From contig NZ_CP070225.1 in assembly GCF_021631985.1 (NCBI RefSeq), positions 9,176,001 to 9,240,000 of the forward strand: a stretch of DNA of 64,000 nucleotides. The letters are read 5' to 3'. Both the position numbers and the translations under genes were made by a program. Shown here piece by piece: positions 44,227-54,571 of this stretch. The stretch is from Sandaracinus amylolyticus (GTDB lineage: Bacteria; Myxococcota_A; Polyangia; Polyangiales; Sandaracinaceae). The notes under the pieces are model-generated. The model saw only the letters and a program-made list of their open reading frames with translations. It was not told where the DNA came from and made no database searches. Positions within the stretch are counted from its first letter, which is position 1; the number at the start of each line of letters is the position of its first letter.

Positions 44227-45297
44227 TTGAACGGGTCCGACCAGAGCGCGGTGCTCCGAGGCCGTCTGCTCTACGCGAGCGCCTGGCTCGTCGTCGTCGT
44301 GATCGTCGGCGCCAGCGGCTATCACGCGATCGGCCACGAGCGCTGGGGCTGGGGCGACTGCGTCTACTTCACGATCATCACGCTCTCGACCGTCGGGTAC
44401 GGCGAGACGCTCGATGGCTTCAACAACGTCCCCTACGCGCGCATCTGGACGATTGGCCTCATCGTGCTCGGCTCGGGCACGCTCCTCTACTTCATCTCGG
44501 CGCTCACCGCGCTGATCGTCGAAGGCGATCTCCAGGGCGCGCTGCGCAGGAACCGCATGACGTCGAAGCTCAACCAGCTGAAGGACCACTACATCGTCTG
44601 CGGCGCGGGCACGACGGGCATCCACGTCATCGAGGAGTTCCTCTCGTCGCACCAGGCGTTCTGCGTGATCGACACCAACGAGCTGCGCCTCCTCGAGCTC
44701 GCCGAGCGCTTCGGCACCGACCGCTTCCTCTACATCGTCGGCGATGCGAGCGACGACGAGACGCTCAACGCCGCGGGCATCGAGCGCGCGGTCGGTCTCG
44801 TCGCCGCGCTCCACGAGGACAAGGACAACCTCTTCGTCACGGTCACCGCGTCCTCGCTCAACCCGAAGCTCCGGATCGTCGCCAAGGCCGTCGAGGTGAG
44901 CGCGCGCGCGAAGCTGATGCGCGCGGGCGCGAAGGCCGTCGTCTCGCCGACCCAGATCGGCGGCATGCGTCTCGCTTCCGAGGCGATCCGCCCGAAGGTG
45001 GTCGAATTCCTCGATCTCATGCTCCGCGATCCCAAGAAGAACCTCCGCATCGAGGAGGTCTCGATCCCGGAGGGCTCGGCGATCGTCGGCTGCGAGCTCC
45101 GGCAGACCGAGATCCGCCGCAAATCGAAGGTCCTCGTGATCGCGGTGCGCAGCGAGGACGGGCGCTACGAGTACAACCCGGCCCCGGAGCACCGCCTCGA
45201 TGCGGGCTCGACCCTCATCGTCCTCGCCGAGACCTCGGAGATGAAGCGCCTCCGCGACGGGATCGCGAGCGGGGAGATCGGGCGCGCTCGGGCCTGA
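44227..45297 (+). CDS. Voltage-independent potassium channel with RCK domains
   Basis: A 356-aa protein. Two membrane helices flank a pore loop with the selectivity filter TLSTVGYGE (about 54-62). A RCK-N/TrkA-N Rossmann domain follows at about 120-240 (HYIVCGAGTTGIHVIEEFL, FCVIDTNELRLLELAERFG), and an RCK-C domain at about 265-345 (SAIVGCELRQTEIRRKSKVLVIAV). This is the MthK/Kch-type layout of K+ channels gated by ligands such as nucleotide or calcium. A TTG at 44227 is used; GTG 44251 is a reasonable alternative. It is divergent from the flippase gene. Confidence 0.88.
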   Translation: MNGSDQSAVLRGRLLYASAWLVVVVIVGASGYHAIGHERWGWGDCVYFTIITLSTVGYGETLDGFNNVPYARIWTIGLIVLGSGTLLYFISALTALIVEGDLQGALRRNRMTSKLNQLKDHYIVCGAGTTGIHVIEEFLSSHQAFCVIDTNELRLLELAERFGTDRFLYIVGDASDDETLNAAGIERAVGLVAALHEDKDNLFVTVTASSLNPKLRIVAKAVEVSARAKLMRAGAKAVVSPTQIGGMRLASEAIRPKVVEFLDLMLRDPKKNLRIEEVSIPEGSAIVGCELRQTEIRRKSKVLVIAVRSEDGRYEYNPAPEHRLDAGSTLIVLAETSEMKRLRDGIASGEIGRARA

Positions 45298-45321
45298 GAG
45301 CAAGCGCGATTCCCAGCAGCC

Positions 45322-45349
45322 TTGACCGGATAGGTCATGTGGTTAGCTT
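45322..45349 (+). promoter_or_regulatory. Candidate dnaK promoter
   Basis: CTTGACC with TTGACC at 45322-45327 and TAGCTT at 45344-45349 (16-bp spacer), about 95 bp before dnaK. It could be housekeeping or heat-shock sigma; the -10 does not match the E. coli sigma-32 CCCCAT pattern and there is no CIRCE inverted repeat. Confidence 0.4.
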
Positions 45350-45442
45350 CGCGCGGTCGTCGGGCTCCCGGGCCTTCCCTCTCTTCGAGGAATCGTGCCG
45401 CGAGGCCCTATCTATTTCCGAATCGACCGGAGCAGAACGAAC

Positions 45443-47356
<1,914 letters not shown>

Positions 47357-47375
47357 TCGTCGATCGTGAACGAGG

Positions 47376-47415
47376 AGAGGCCCGGTGCGCAGCGCGCATC
47401 GGGCCTCTTCGTTTA
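47376..47415 (+). terminator. Rho-independent terminator of dnaK
   Basis: A 14-bp stem with one wobble pair (AGAGGCCCG and GTGCGC arms, AGC loop) is followed by TTCGTTTAT, 19 nt after the dnaK stop. Confidence 0.82.
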
Positions 47416-47427
47416 TGCTCCGCCGCC

Positions 47428-47988
47428 ATGCGCTTCGCTCGACTCTCCTCGCTGATGCTCTCGCTCTCGATGATCCTCGCGGCGTGCGGCGGCGACGACG
47501 ATGGATCGACCCCCGACGATGCCGGCAGCGCGGATGCGCGCACACCGGTCGACGCTCCGATGGCGCCTCAGGGCACCTACGAGAGCGTCGCGCCGATCTT
47601 CGATCGCGCGTGCTCGTTCGCGTCCTGCCACGGCGGCGCCGGCGACGGCGCGGGCGGCCTCAACTTCGAGGCGGCGGAGCGCGCGGGCCAGTCGTACGAC
47701 GAGATCCTCGTGAACCAGCCCGCGTGTCAGTACGACGCGATGGACCTCGTGGAGCCGAACGATCCCGAGAACAGCTGGATCTACGTGAAGATGGCGGGAC
47801 CCCACGACGGTCCGGACATCGACTTCACGCCGGAAGCGGGCTGGACCTTCGATCCCGGCACGACCTGCCGCGGCACCACGCCCGGTGACTTCGGTCAGCT
47901 GATGCCTCAGGGCGTGACCATGCCGAGCGCCGACGCCGCGATCGTGCGCGCCTGGATCGAGAACGGGGCGCCCGGCCCCACCGAGTGA
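47428..47988 (+). CDS. Lipoprotein with CxxxCH cytochrome-like motif
   Basis: A 186-aa lipoprotein with lipobox MILAAC (Cys20) and an Asp-rich linker. The motif ACSFASCHGG places Cys62, Cys66 and His67 in a CxxxCH arrangement, one residue longer than the usual heme c CxxCH. Two further cysteine-containing stretches (QPACQYDAM, TTCRGTT) and a late MPQGVTM methionine could serve structural or axial-ligand roles. Myxobacterial genomes encode many such cytochrome-c-like lipoproteins; whether heme is attached is uncertain. The next gene on the same strand encodes a cytochrome c maturation fusion, 53 bp downstream, which makes heme attachment plausible. Confidence 0.75.
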   Translation: MRFARLSSLMLSLSMILAACGGDDDGSTPDDAGSADARTPVDAPMAPQGTYESVAPIFDRACSFASCHGGAGDGAGGLNFEAAERAGQSYDEILVNQPACQYDAMDLVEPNDPENSWIYVKMAGPHDGPDIDFTPEAGWTFDPGTTCRGTTPGDFGQLMPQGVTMPSADAAIVRAWIENGAPGPTE

Positions 47989-48041
47989 TTCCGCGGCTCT
48001 GATTGCCCCAGGGTGCCGGGGGCTCTAGGCTCGCCGAACCC

Positions 48042-50840
48042 ATGCCGCCCGTCGACGTTCCGTTGCTCGGCAACGTGCTGGTGTGCGCGATCCTGATCGC
48101 GTCTTCCTACACGTTCGCGATCTCTCTCGCGGCCGCGCGAGGGCGCCCCCAGCTCGTGCAGGCATCGCGCTTCGGCATGTTCGCGACCATCGCGTTCGTC
48201 GCCGCAGCCGTGTTCCTGCTCGCCTACGCGTTCCAGTCGCACGACTTCCGCATCCGCTACGTCGCGCGATACAGCGATCGCTCGATGTCCGCGGGCTATC
48301 TGTGGACGGCGCTCTGGGGCGGGCAGGACGGCTCACTGCTGTGGTGGGCGTTCCTGCTCGGCGGGTACTCGCTCGCGTTCACGGCGTGGGTGAAACGGCG
48401 TTACCTCGAGCTCCAGCCGTGGGTGTACGCGACGCTCTCGAGCATCTTCGCGTTCTTCGCGGTGCTGATGCTCTTCGCCGCGAACCCGTTCGCCACGACG
48501 TACGGGCCGGCCCCGGCGGACGGCGAGGGGCTCAACCCGCTGCTCCAGAACTACTGGATGGCGATCCACCCGCCGGCCCTCTACATGGGCCTCACCGGGT
48601 GGGCCGTGCCGTTTGGCATCGTCGTCGCCGCGCTGATGACCGGGCGCCTCGGCGACGAGTGGATCCTGATGGCGCGCCGCTGGGTGCTCCTCGCGTTCGC
48701 GTTCCTCTCGCTCGGCAACCTGCTCGGCATGTTCTGGAGCTACGAGGAGCTCGGCTGGGGCGGCTACTGGGCCTGGGATCCCGTCGAGAACGCGTCGTTC
48801 ATGCCGTGGCTCCTCGGCACCGCGTACCTGCACTCCGTGATGATCCAGGAGCGCCGCGGGATGCTGAAGGTCTGGAACGTCTCGCTGCTGATGGGGACGT
48901 TCTTCTTCACGATCTTCGGCACGTTCCTCACGCGCTCGGGGCTCATCGCGAGCGTGCACAGCTTCGCGCGCAGCGAGATCGGCATCTACTTCGTCTGGTA
49001 CATGGCCGCGCTCGCGCTCTTCATCGTCACGCTGATCGCGTGGCGACTGCCGGAGCTGCGCTCGCGCTACCTGACGCGCGACGACTTCCTGGTGGGCACG
49101 GCGGTGGGCGCGGTGCTCGCGGTGCTGCTCGGGATCTTCTCGCAGTACTGGGCGCTCGCGGGCTTCGTGGTGCTGATCGCGCCGGTGCTGCTCGCGTACT
49201 GCTGGGCGATCGAGAAGGCGCGCATCGCGCTCGCGAAGCCGACGCTGCGAGGGCGCGCGGGTGGATCGATCGAGTCGCTGCTCTCGCGCGAGTTCGCGTT
49301 CGTGCTGAACAACTGGATCCTCACCGGGATGCTCTTGTTCGTGCTGATCGCGACGACGTTCCCGCTGATCAGCGAGACGCTCCGCGATCAGACCGTCACG
49401 GTCGGGCCTGCCTACTACAACCGCTGGATGGTCCCGCTCGGGCTGATGCTCCTCTTCCTGATGGGCGTCGGTCCGCTGATCGCGTGGCGCAAGGCGACCG
49501 GCAAGAACCTGATCCAGGCGTTCATGTGGCCGAGCGCGTTCGCGGTGCTCGTGATGCTCGTGCACATCCTCGCGGGCAGCGCGCTCGGCTTCCCGCCGCT
49601 GGTCGACAGCTCCTCGATCTACGAGACCGCGACGGGCGATGCGCTCGCGCAGATCGGCGCGATCTCGCCGCTCGCTGCGACCACGCTCTCGACGTGGGTG
49701 CTCGTCGCGATCGTGCAGGAGTTCGCGCGCGGCACCGCGATGCGCATGCGCAACGCGAAGGAGAGCGCGCCGGTCGCGCTCCTGCAGCTCGTCGCACGCG
49801 CGCGCCGTCGTTATGGCGGCTACCTCGTGCACCTCGGGATCGTGCTCGCGTACGTCGGGTTCACCGGCGCCGCGTACGACGTGGAGCGCGAGGCCGCGCT
49901 GCGCCCCGGCGGCACGATGGAAGTGCGCGGGTACACGTTCCGCTACGACGGCTGGCGCGAAGAGGTCGACCTCAACAAGCGCATGGTGTTCGGCGACGTG
50001 ACCGCGCTCGACGCGAACGGCCGCGAGCTCGCGACGCTCACGCCCGGCAAGTTCGTCTACCGCTCGCACCCCGAGATGCCGACGAGCGAGGTGGCGATCC
50101 GCACCACGCCGCTCGACGACATGTACGTGATCCTCAGCACCATCGATCCCGAGACCTCGCGCGCGACGCTGCGCGTGATCGTGCGGCCGTTCGTGTGGTG
50201 GATCTGGTTCGGCGGCGCGATGCTGCTGTTCGGCACGTTCGTCGCGGCGTTCCCGACGATCAAGGAGATCCTCGGCGAGAGCGAGGAGCGCTCGCGCGCT
50301 CCGCGCGCGGCGGCGGCGACGGCGGCGATGCTGCTCGCGGCGACGCTCGGAGGCGCGGCGGTGCTGGTGCCCGGCCACGCGCACGCGCAGGCCGACAGCT
50401 CGAGCACGCTGCACGCGGGCACGGTCGAGATCCACGATCCCACCGAGCGTCAGCTCTTCGAGCGACTGCTCTGCGAGTGTGGTGACTGCCAGCGACTTCC
50501 GCTCTCGACGTGCGGCTGCGGCTGGGCCGAGAACATGCGCAGCGAGCTGCGGCAGCAGCTCGCGGCAGGCGCGACGATCGTGCAGATCCAGAGCGACTAT
50601 CGCGAGCGCTTCGGCGCGCGCGCGATCGCGGTGCCGAGCGACAGCGGGCTCGACCGTGCGCTCTGGGCGGTGCCGGTCGCGATCATCCTCGCCGCGCTCG
50701 GCGGGCTCTTCGTGATCGGTCGTCGCTGGCGCGGTCGCGGCGGCGTCGCGGCCCAGCCCACCGAGGCGACTTCGGGCGCGACGGGCGCGGAGTACGACGC
50801 GAGGCTCGAGGACGAGCTGCGCCGCTTCGAGGAGCCGTGA
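48042..50840 (+). CDS. ccmF: Cytochrome c heme lyase CcmF fused to CcmH
   Basis: A 932-aa fusion. The CcmF part (about 1-760) is a polytopic heme-handling protein with the WWD-type heme motif WGGYWAWDPVENASFMPWL near residue 237, conserved pore histidines (ASVHSF, LVHLG) and the late VWWIWFGGAMLLFGTFVAA helix. After a hydrophobic, signal-like segment (AAMLLAATLGGAAVL) comes a CcmH domain (about 790-870) with a cysteine pair in LLCECGDC, then a second pair CGCG, and YRERFGARAI. CcmH normally has LRCxxC; here the heme/apocytochrome thiol-handling site is Cys-rich. A final helix (LWAVPVAIILAALGGLFVIG) closes the protein. It joins apocytochrome reduction with heme ligation. The ATG at 48042 fits the family start. 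Confidence 0.9.
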   Translation: MPPVDVPLLGNVLVCAILIASSYTFAISLAAARGRPQLVQASRFGMFATIAFVAAAVFLLAYAFQSHDFRIRYVARYSDRSMSAGYLWTALWGGQDGSLLWWAFLLGGYSLAFTAWVKRRYLELQPWVYATLSSIFAFFAVLMLFAANPFATTYGPAPADGEGLNPLLQNYWMAIHPPALYMGLTGWAVPFGIVVAALMTGRLGDEWILMARRWVLLAFAFLSLGNLLGMFWSYEELGWGGYWAWDPVENASFMPWLLGTAYLHSVMIQERRGMLKVWNVSLLMGTFFFTIFGTFLTRSGLIASVHSFARSEIGIYFVWYMAALALFIVTLIAWRLPELRSRYLTRDDFLVGTAVGAVLAVLLGIFSQYWALAGFVVLIAPVLLAYCWAIEKARIALAKPTLRGRAGGSIESLLSREFAFVLNNWILTGMLLFVLIATTFPLISETLRDQTVTVGPAYYNRWMVPLGLMLLFLMGVGPLIAWRKATGKNLIQAFMWPSAFAVLVMLVHILAGSALGFPPLVDSSSIYETATGDALAQIGAISPLAATTLSTWVLVAIVQEFARGTAMRMRNAKESAPVALLQLVARARRRYGGYLVHLGIVLAYVGFTGAAYDVEREAALRPGGTMEVRGYTFRYDGWREEVDLNKRMVFGDVTALDANGRELATLTPGKFVYRSHPEMPTSEVAIRTTPLDDMYVILSTIDPETSRATLRVIVRPFVWWIWFGGAMLLFGTFVAAFPTIKEILGESEERSRAPRAAAATAAMLLAATLGGAAVLVPGHAHAQADSSSTLHAGTVEIHDPTERQLFERLLCECGDCQRLPLSTCGCGWAENMRSELRQQLAAGATIVQIQSDYRERFGARAIAVPSDSGLDRALWAVPVAIILAALGGLFVIGRRWRGRGGVAAQPTEATSGATGAEYDARLEDELRRFEEP

Positions 50841-50842
50841 CG

Positions 50843-51481
50843 ATGATCTCGTTCCCCGCGCTCTTCTTCGCGCTCTCGTCGGTCGCGCTGATCGCGGCGC
50901 TCGCGGCGATCTGGAGCAGCCTGCGCGTGGCGTTCGGCGGCGGTCGCGCGCTCGTGATCGACACCGCGCGCGACCTCCCGGATCACGCGGCGCTCGTCGA
51001 GGAGAAGAACGCGCTGCTCCGCGCGATCAAGGACCTCGAGTACGAGCACGCCGTCGGCAAGACGAGCGACGCCGACTACCAGCGTCTCGACGCCGCGTAC
51101 CGCGCGCGCGCCAAGCAGGTGCTGGTGCAGCTCGATCGCGACGTGAAGCCGCTCTACGAGCAGGCCGAGACCCTGATCGCGCAGCACGTCGGCAATCCCG
51201 CGACCGCGACGCGACCGACCACGAAGGCGAAGAAGGCGGCGCGCAACATCGAGGCGAGCGCGGCCGAGCCGCCGCGCGAGCCGACGGTGGACGAGAAGAT
51301 CGAGGCAGTGCGCGGCGGTGAGATCGTCGGCGTCGAGGACGTGCTCGAAGGCCTCAGTGACGAGAAGCGCGAGAAGGTCGCCGCGTTCTTGAAGCAGGCC
51401 GTCGAGAACCAGCTGCGCGCGCAGGGCGACGAGGGCTCGCCCACCGAGAAGAAGACCGAGACCACGGAGCGCGACGAATGA
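50843..51481 (+). CDS. CcmI-like cytochrome c biogenesis protein
   Basis: A 212-aa protein. One N-terminal transmembrane helix (about 5-25) is followed by a coiled-coil segment ALVEEKNALLRAIKDLEYEHAVGKTSDADYQRL, the signature of the CcmI N-terminal region. The C-terminal half is Glu/Lys-rich and disordered and lacks the TPR domain of E. coli CcmI. It starts 2 bp after the CcmF-CcmH stop, with GGAG upstream, and its stop overlaps the next gene (ATGA), so the three are one operon. It probably presents apocytochrome or bridges the system in the inner membrane. Confidence 0.8.
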   Translation: MISFPALFFALSSVALIAALAAIWSSLRVAFGGGRALVIDTARDLPDHAALVEEKNALLRAIKDLEYEHAVGKTSDADYQRLDAAYRARAKQVLVQLDRDVKPLYEQAETLIAQHVGNPATATRPTTKAKKAARNIEASAAEPPREPTVDEKIEAVRGGEIVGVEDVLEGLSDEKREKVAAFLKQAVENQLRAQGDEGSPTEKKTETTERDE

Positions 51482-52743
51482 AGCGCACGCTGCTCGCGCT
51501 CCTGATCCTCGCGATCGCGAGCCCCGTGCTCGCGCAGGAAGAGCCGGCGCACGGCGCCGGTGCATCGGGCGAGACGATGCCCGGCCATCCGCCGGTCGCG
51601 GCGGGCCACGGCGGTGGCGGTGGTCGCACGCCGTTCGACGCGCCGCCGGTCGCGAACGCGACGCCGTCCGCCGCGGTCCCGCCGGGCACGATCCGCGTCA
51701 TCGTGAGCGACGTCGACGGCCGCCCGATCGAAGGCGCGACCGTGCTCCTCGGCACGATGCAGCAGGGCGGCGATCGCGACCGCGTCTCCGCGCTGACCGC
51801 GGCCGACGGCACGCACCGTTGGGGCGATCTACCGACCGGAACGTCGCAGGCCTATCGCGTGAACGTGCCCTTCGAGGGCGCGACCTACAGCTCGACGCCG
51901 TTCCAGCTGCCGACCGATCGCGGCTACGACGTGCGCGTCGTGCGTCTGCCGGTCACGCACGACGACCGCACCTTGCTGCAGCTGATCGGACAGACCTTCG
52001 TCGAGGTCCGCGACGAGCGCCTGCACGTCATCCAGCAGGCGCAGCTCGCGAACATGAGCCAGACGCCGCAGACCTACGTCTTCCCCGAGGGGGGCCTGCG
52101 CGTCCGCCTGCCCGAGGGCTTCACGGCGTTCCAGACGCAGCCGGTCATGACCGATCAGCGCGTCGAGCAGATCGCCGACTTCGGCATGCGCATCCAGGGC
52201 TCGCTCCCGCCCGGCCGCGTGACGCTCACGTGGGCGTACGACCTGCCGATCACCGGGCGCGACATGGCGGTCGAATTCCCGGTCCCGTTCCGCACGTACA
52301 TCTATCGCGTGATCACCGACGCGCCGCCGGGGATGGAGCTCGAGGCCGAGAACCTGCCCGAGGTGCAGTCGTTCGAGGACTCGGGGCGCCCGCTCTTCGG
52401 CACCGAGGTGCAGCGTCGTCCGGGCGATGCGCCCTTCGAGTCGTTCACGCTGCGGTTCACCAACATCCCGGGGCCGGGCCCGCTGCGTTGGATCGCGGTG
52501 GCGGTCGCGGTGCTGATCGCGCTCGGCGGTGCATACGGCGCCGCGCGCGGAGGCTCACCGGACCGCGTGGCGAAGGAGAGCCGCGAACGGCGCAAGCAGG
52601 AGCTCCTCGAGGAAGCGGCGCAGCTCGAGCGTGATCTCGAGCGCGGCGAGATCGGCCCGCAGTATCGTCAGTCGCGCCACGACGCGATCGTCCGTGAGCT
52701 CGCCGTGCTGCTGCACCAGGAGCAGTCGCCGCGCGCGTCGTAG
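51478..52743 (+). CDS. Membrane protein with carboxypeptidase-regulatory domain and CcmI-like tail
   Basis: A 421-aa protein. The signal peptide ends at PVLAQ. Residues 20-70 are Gly/His/Pro-rich with possible metal-binding histidines. A carboxypeptidase-regulatory-like beta sandwich (about 72-160, GTIRVIVSDVDGRPIEGATVLLG) and a second beta-rich part follow. A single transmembrane helix lies near 338-360 (IAVAVAVLIALGGAYG). The final 55 residues form a coiled coil, KQELLEEAAQLERDLERGEI, closely like the CcmI region encoded just upstream. It is the third gene of the cytochrome-biogenesis operon by ATGA overlap. Its role is unknown, probably periplasmic with a cytoplasmic tail. Confidence 0.75.
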   Translation: MKRTLLALLILAIASPVLAQEEPAHGAGASGETMPGHPPVAAGHGGGGGRTPFDAPPVANATPSAAVPPGTIRVIVSDVDGRPIEGATVLLGTMQQGGDRDRVSALTAADGTHRWGDLPTGTSQAYRVNVPFEGATYSSTPFQLPTDRGYDVRVVRLPVTHDDRTLLQLIGQTFVEVRDERLHVIQQAQLANMSQTPQTYVFPEGGLRVRLPEGFTAFQTQPVMTDQRVEQIADFGMRIQGSLPPGRVTLTWAYDLPITGRDMAVEFPVPFRTYIYRVITDAPPGMELEAENLPEVQSFEDSGRPLFGTEVQRRPGDAPFESFTLRFTNIPGPGPLRWIAVAVAVLIALGGAYGAARGGSPDRVAKESRERRKQELLEEAAQLERDLERGEIGPQYRQSRHDAIVRELAVLLHQEQSPRAS

Positions 52744-52799
52744 CAAACCGAGAGGCCCGGTCGGCGAGGGTGCCGGCCTGAATAGAGAGTGAGCGGAAG

Positions 52800-53369
52800 A
52801 TGGCATCGGAAGGCCTGAACAAGGTTCTGTTGATCGGCAATCTCGGGCTGGATCCCGAGCTGAAGTACACGCAAGGGGGGCAGGCCGTCCTGCGTCTGCG
52901 GCTCGCGACGACCGAGCGCTACGGCAACAAGGCCGGCGAGCGCCAGGAGCGGACCGAGTGGCACACGGTGATCGTGTGGGGGAACCGCGCCGAGGCCCTC
53001 AACAAGATCCTGCACAAGGGCCGGACGATCTACGTCGAAGGGCGCCTCCAGACGCGCAACTGGGAGGACAAGGACGGCGGCAAGCGCAGCACGACCGAGA
53101 TCGTCGCGACCCAGATCCTGCTCCTCGGCGGCGGCCAGCGCGGCGAGGGCGGTGAAGGCGGCGGCTACGGCGGCGGCGGCGGCGGCGGTGGCGGCGGCTA
53201 CGGCGGTGGTGGCGGCGGCTACGGCGGCGGCGGTGGTGGTCGTGGTGGCGGCGGCTACGGCGGCGGCGGTGGAGGCCGCGGCGGCGGTGGTGGAGGCGGC
53301 GGCGGCCAGGACGCGCCGCCCGACGATCTTCCGCCCGACGACTTCGGCGGCGACGACATCCCGTTCTGA
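52800..53369 (+). CDS. ssb: Single-stranded DNA-binding protein
   Basis: A 189-aa SSB. The OB-fold (about 1-112) begins LNKVLLIGNLGLDPELKYTQGG and shows EWHTVIVWGNRAEALNKIL and YVEGRLQTRNWEDKDG. A long Gly/Tyr/Arg-rich linker (about 115-168) is made of GGGGGYGG-type repeats. The acidic tip DDFGGDDIPF is the usual partner-binding end. SSB binds single-stranded DNA in replication, repair and recombination. The ATG at 52800 follows GAGCGGAAG. It lies between the cytochrome-biogenesis operon and tlyA. Confidence 0.96.
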   Translation: MASEGLNKVLLIGNLGLDPELKYTQGGQAVLRLRLATTERYGNKAGERQERTEWHTVIVWGNRAEALNKILHKGRTIYVEGRLQTRNWEDKDGGKRSTTEIVATQILLLGGGQRGEGGEGGGYGGGGGGGGGGYGGGGGGYGGGGGGRGGGGYGGGGGGRGGGGGGGGGQDAPPDDLPPDDFGGDDIPF

Positions 53370-53375
53370 TCCGAG

Positions 53376-54125
53376 GTGGCCGCGTCGATCCGGAAGCAGC
53401 GCGTCGACGTGATGCTCGTCGAGCGCGGGCTCGCACCCAGTCGGGAGCGGGCTCGCGCGCTCGTGCTCGCGGGCATCGTCTACTCGGGCGAACGACGCGT
53501 CGAGAAGGCGGGCGACACGCTCTCCGTCGACGCACCGCTCGAGGTGCGGGGCGCCGATCACCCCTACGTCTCGCGGGGCGGCGTGAAGCTCGAGGGTGCG
53601 CTCGACGCGCTGCACGTCGATCCGCGCGGTCTGGTGTGCGCGGACTTCGGCGCGTCGACGGGCGGGTTCACCGACTGTCTCCTCGTGCGCGGCGCCGCGC
53701 GGGTGCACGCGATCGACGTCGGATGGGGCCAGCTCCACCCGAAGCTGCGGAACGATCCGCGGGTGATCGTCCGCGAGCGCACGAACGCCCGGCACCTGCG
53801 CGCCGGCGAGCTCGGAGAGCCGATCGACCTCGTCGTGATCGACGCGTCGTTCATCGGGCTCGGGAAGCTGCTCCCCGCCGCGCGCGAGGTCCTGCGGGAC
53901 GGCGGCGCCATCCTCGCAATGGTGAAGCCGCAGTTCGAGGTCGATCGGCGCGACCTCCACAAGGGCGTGGTGCGCGACGCAGCGGCGCGGATCTCGGCGA
54001 TCGAGAAGGTCGAGGAGGAAGCCCGCGAGCTCGGGCTCGAGGTGCTCGGTCGTTGCGACTCGCAGCTCGCCGGCCCCGACGGGAACGTCGAGGCGTTCCT
54101 GCACCTGCGACGCCCCACTACCTGA
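53376..54125 (+). CDS. tlyA: TlyA family rRNA 2'-O-methyltransferase
   Basis: A 249-aa protein. It has an N-terminal S4 RNA-binding domain (about 5-65, QRVDVMLVERGLAPSRERAR) and a FtsJ-like Rossmann methyltransferase (about 70-249). Visible are YVSRGGVKLEGALDAL, the SAM-binding DFGASTGGFTDCLL and VDVGWGQL-type residues. The K-D-K-E tetrad seems present: a Lys in RGGVKL, an Asp in DVGWG or IDASF, a Lys in MVKPQFE, and a late Glu. TlyA methylates 16S and 23S rRNA and can give capreomycin sensitivity; some homologues act as hemolysins. The GTG start is 6 bp after the ssb stop, so the two are probably cotranscribed. Confidence 0.9.
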   Translation: MAASIRKQRVDVMLVERGLAPSRERARALVLAGIVYSGERRVEKAGDTLSVDAPLEVRGADHPYVSRGGVKLEGALDALHVDPRGLVCADFGASTGGFTDCLLVRGAARVHAIDVGWGQLHPKLRNDPRVIVRERTNARHLRAGELGEPIDLVVIDASFIGLGKLLPAAREVLRDGGAILAMVKPQFEVDRRDLHKGVVRDAAARISAIEKVEEEARELGLEVLGRCDSQLAGPDGNVEAFLHLRRPTT

Positions 54126-54131
54126 GCGGGA

Positions 54132-54503
54132 TCAGCGTCGCCACTCCGCGTCGACGACGCGCCGCCCCTCGTCGAGGTGGACGACCAGCACGGGCGCGTG
54201 CGCGTCCTCGTGATGCGCGCCGCCGAGCGTCCACACCGTCTCGCCGATCGCGCGGCACGGCTGCTCGAGCGGGAACCGGCAATCGCGCGGCGCCCCGAGC
54301 ACCGACACCAGTGCGCTGCGCGACGCGCCGATCAGCGGATCGAGCACCGGCAGCGACGCGACGTCGCGTCCGTCGCGGATCTGCTGCGCCGTCGCCTGCA
54401 GCGCGTCGAGCGTTCCCCGCTCGGGCCGCTGCACCGCACATCCGCTCCACGCGATCCCGAGCACGAGGATCGCGCCCCACATCCCCAGCATTCTCGTCGC
54501 CAC
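54132..54503 (-). CDS. Small lipoprotein
   Basis: A 123-aa protein taken from GTG 54503; ATG 54491 is possible. The signal peptide ends in a lipobox GIAWSGC (Cys22). The mature part has a helix (LDALQATAQQIRDGRDVA), then a small beta domain (SVLGAPRDCRFP, CRAIGETVWTLGGAHH, VLVVHLDEGRRVVDAEWR) that recalls the BamE/SmpA lipoprotein fold. The BamE match is weak. It converges with tlyA, with 6 bp between the stop codons. Confidence 0.6.
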   Translation of the reverse strand: MATRMLGMWGAILVLGIAWSGCAVQRPERGTLDALQATAQQIRDGRDVASLPVLDPLIGASRSALVSVLGAPRDCRFPLEQPCRAIGETVWTLGGAHHEDAHAPVLVVHLDEGRRVVDAEWRR

Positions 54504-54571
54504 GCGAGCAGAACTTCTGCCCAGACAGGAAGAGTTCAATCCGCTCGAACGCGGAGCCTGCGCTCGAAGGC

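Noticed and set aside
45298-45442. CIRCE/HrcA operator before dnaK
   Set aside because: No TTAGCACTC-N9-GAGTGCTAA-like inverted repeat is present.
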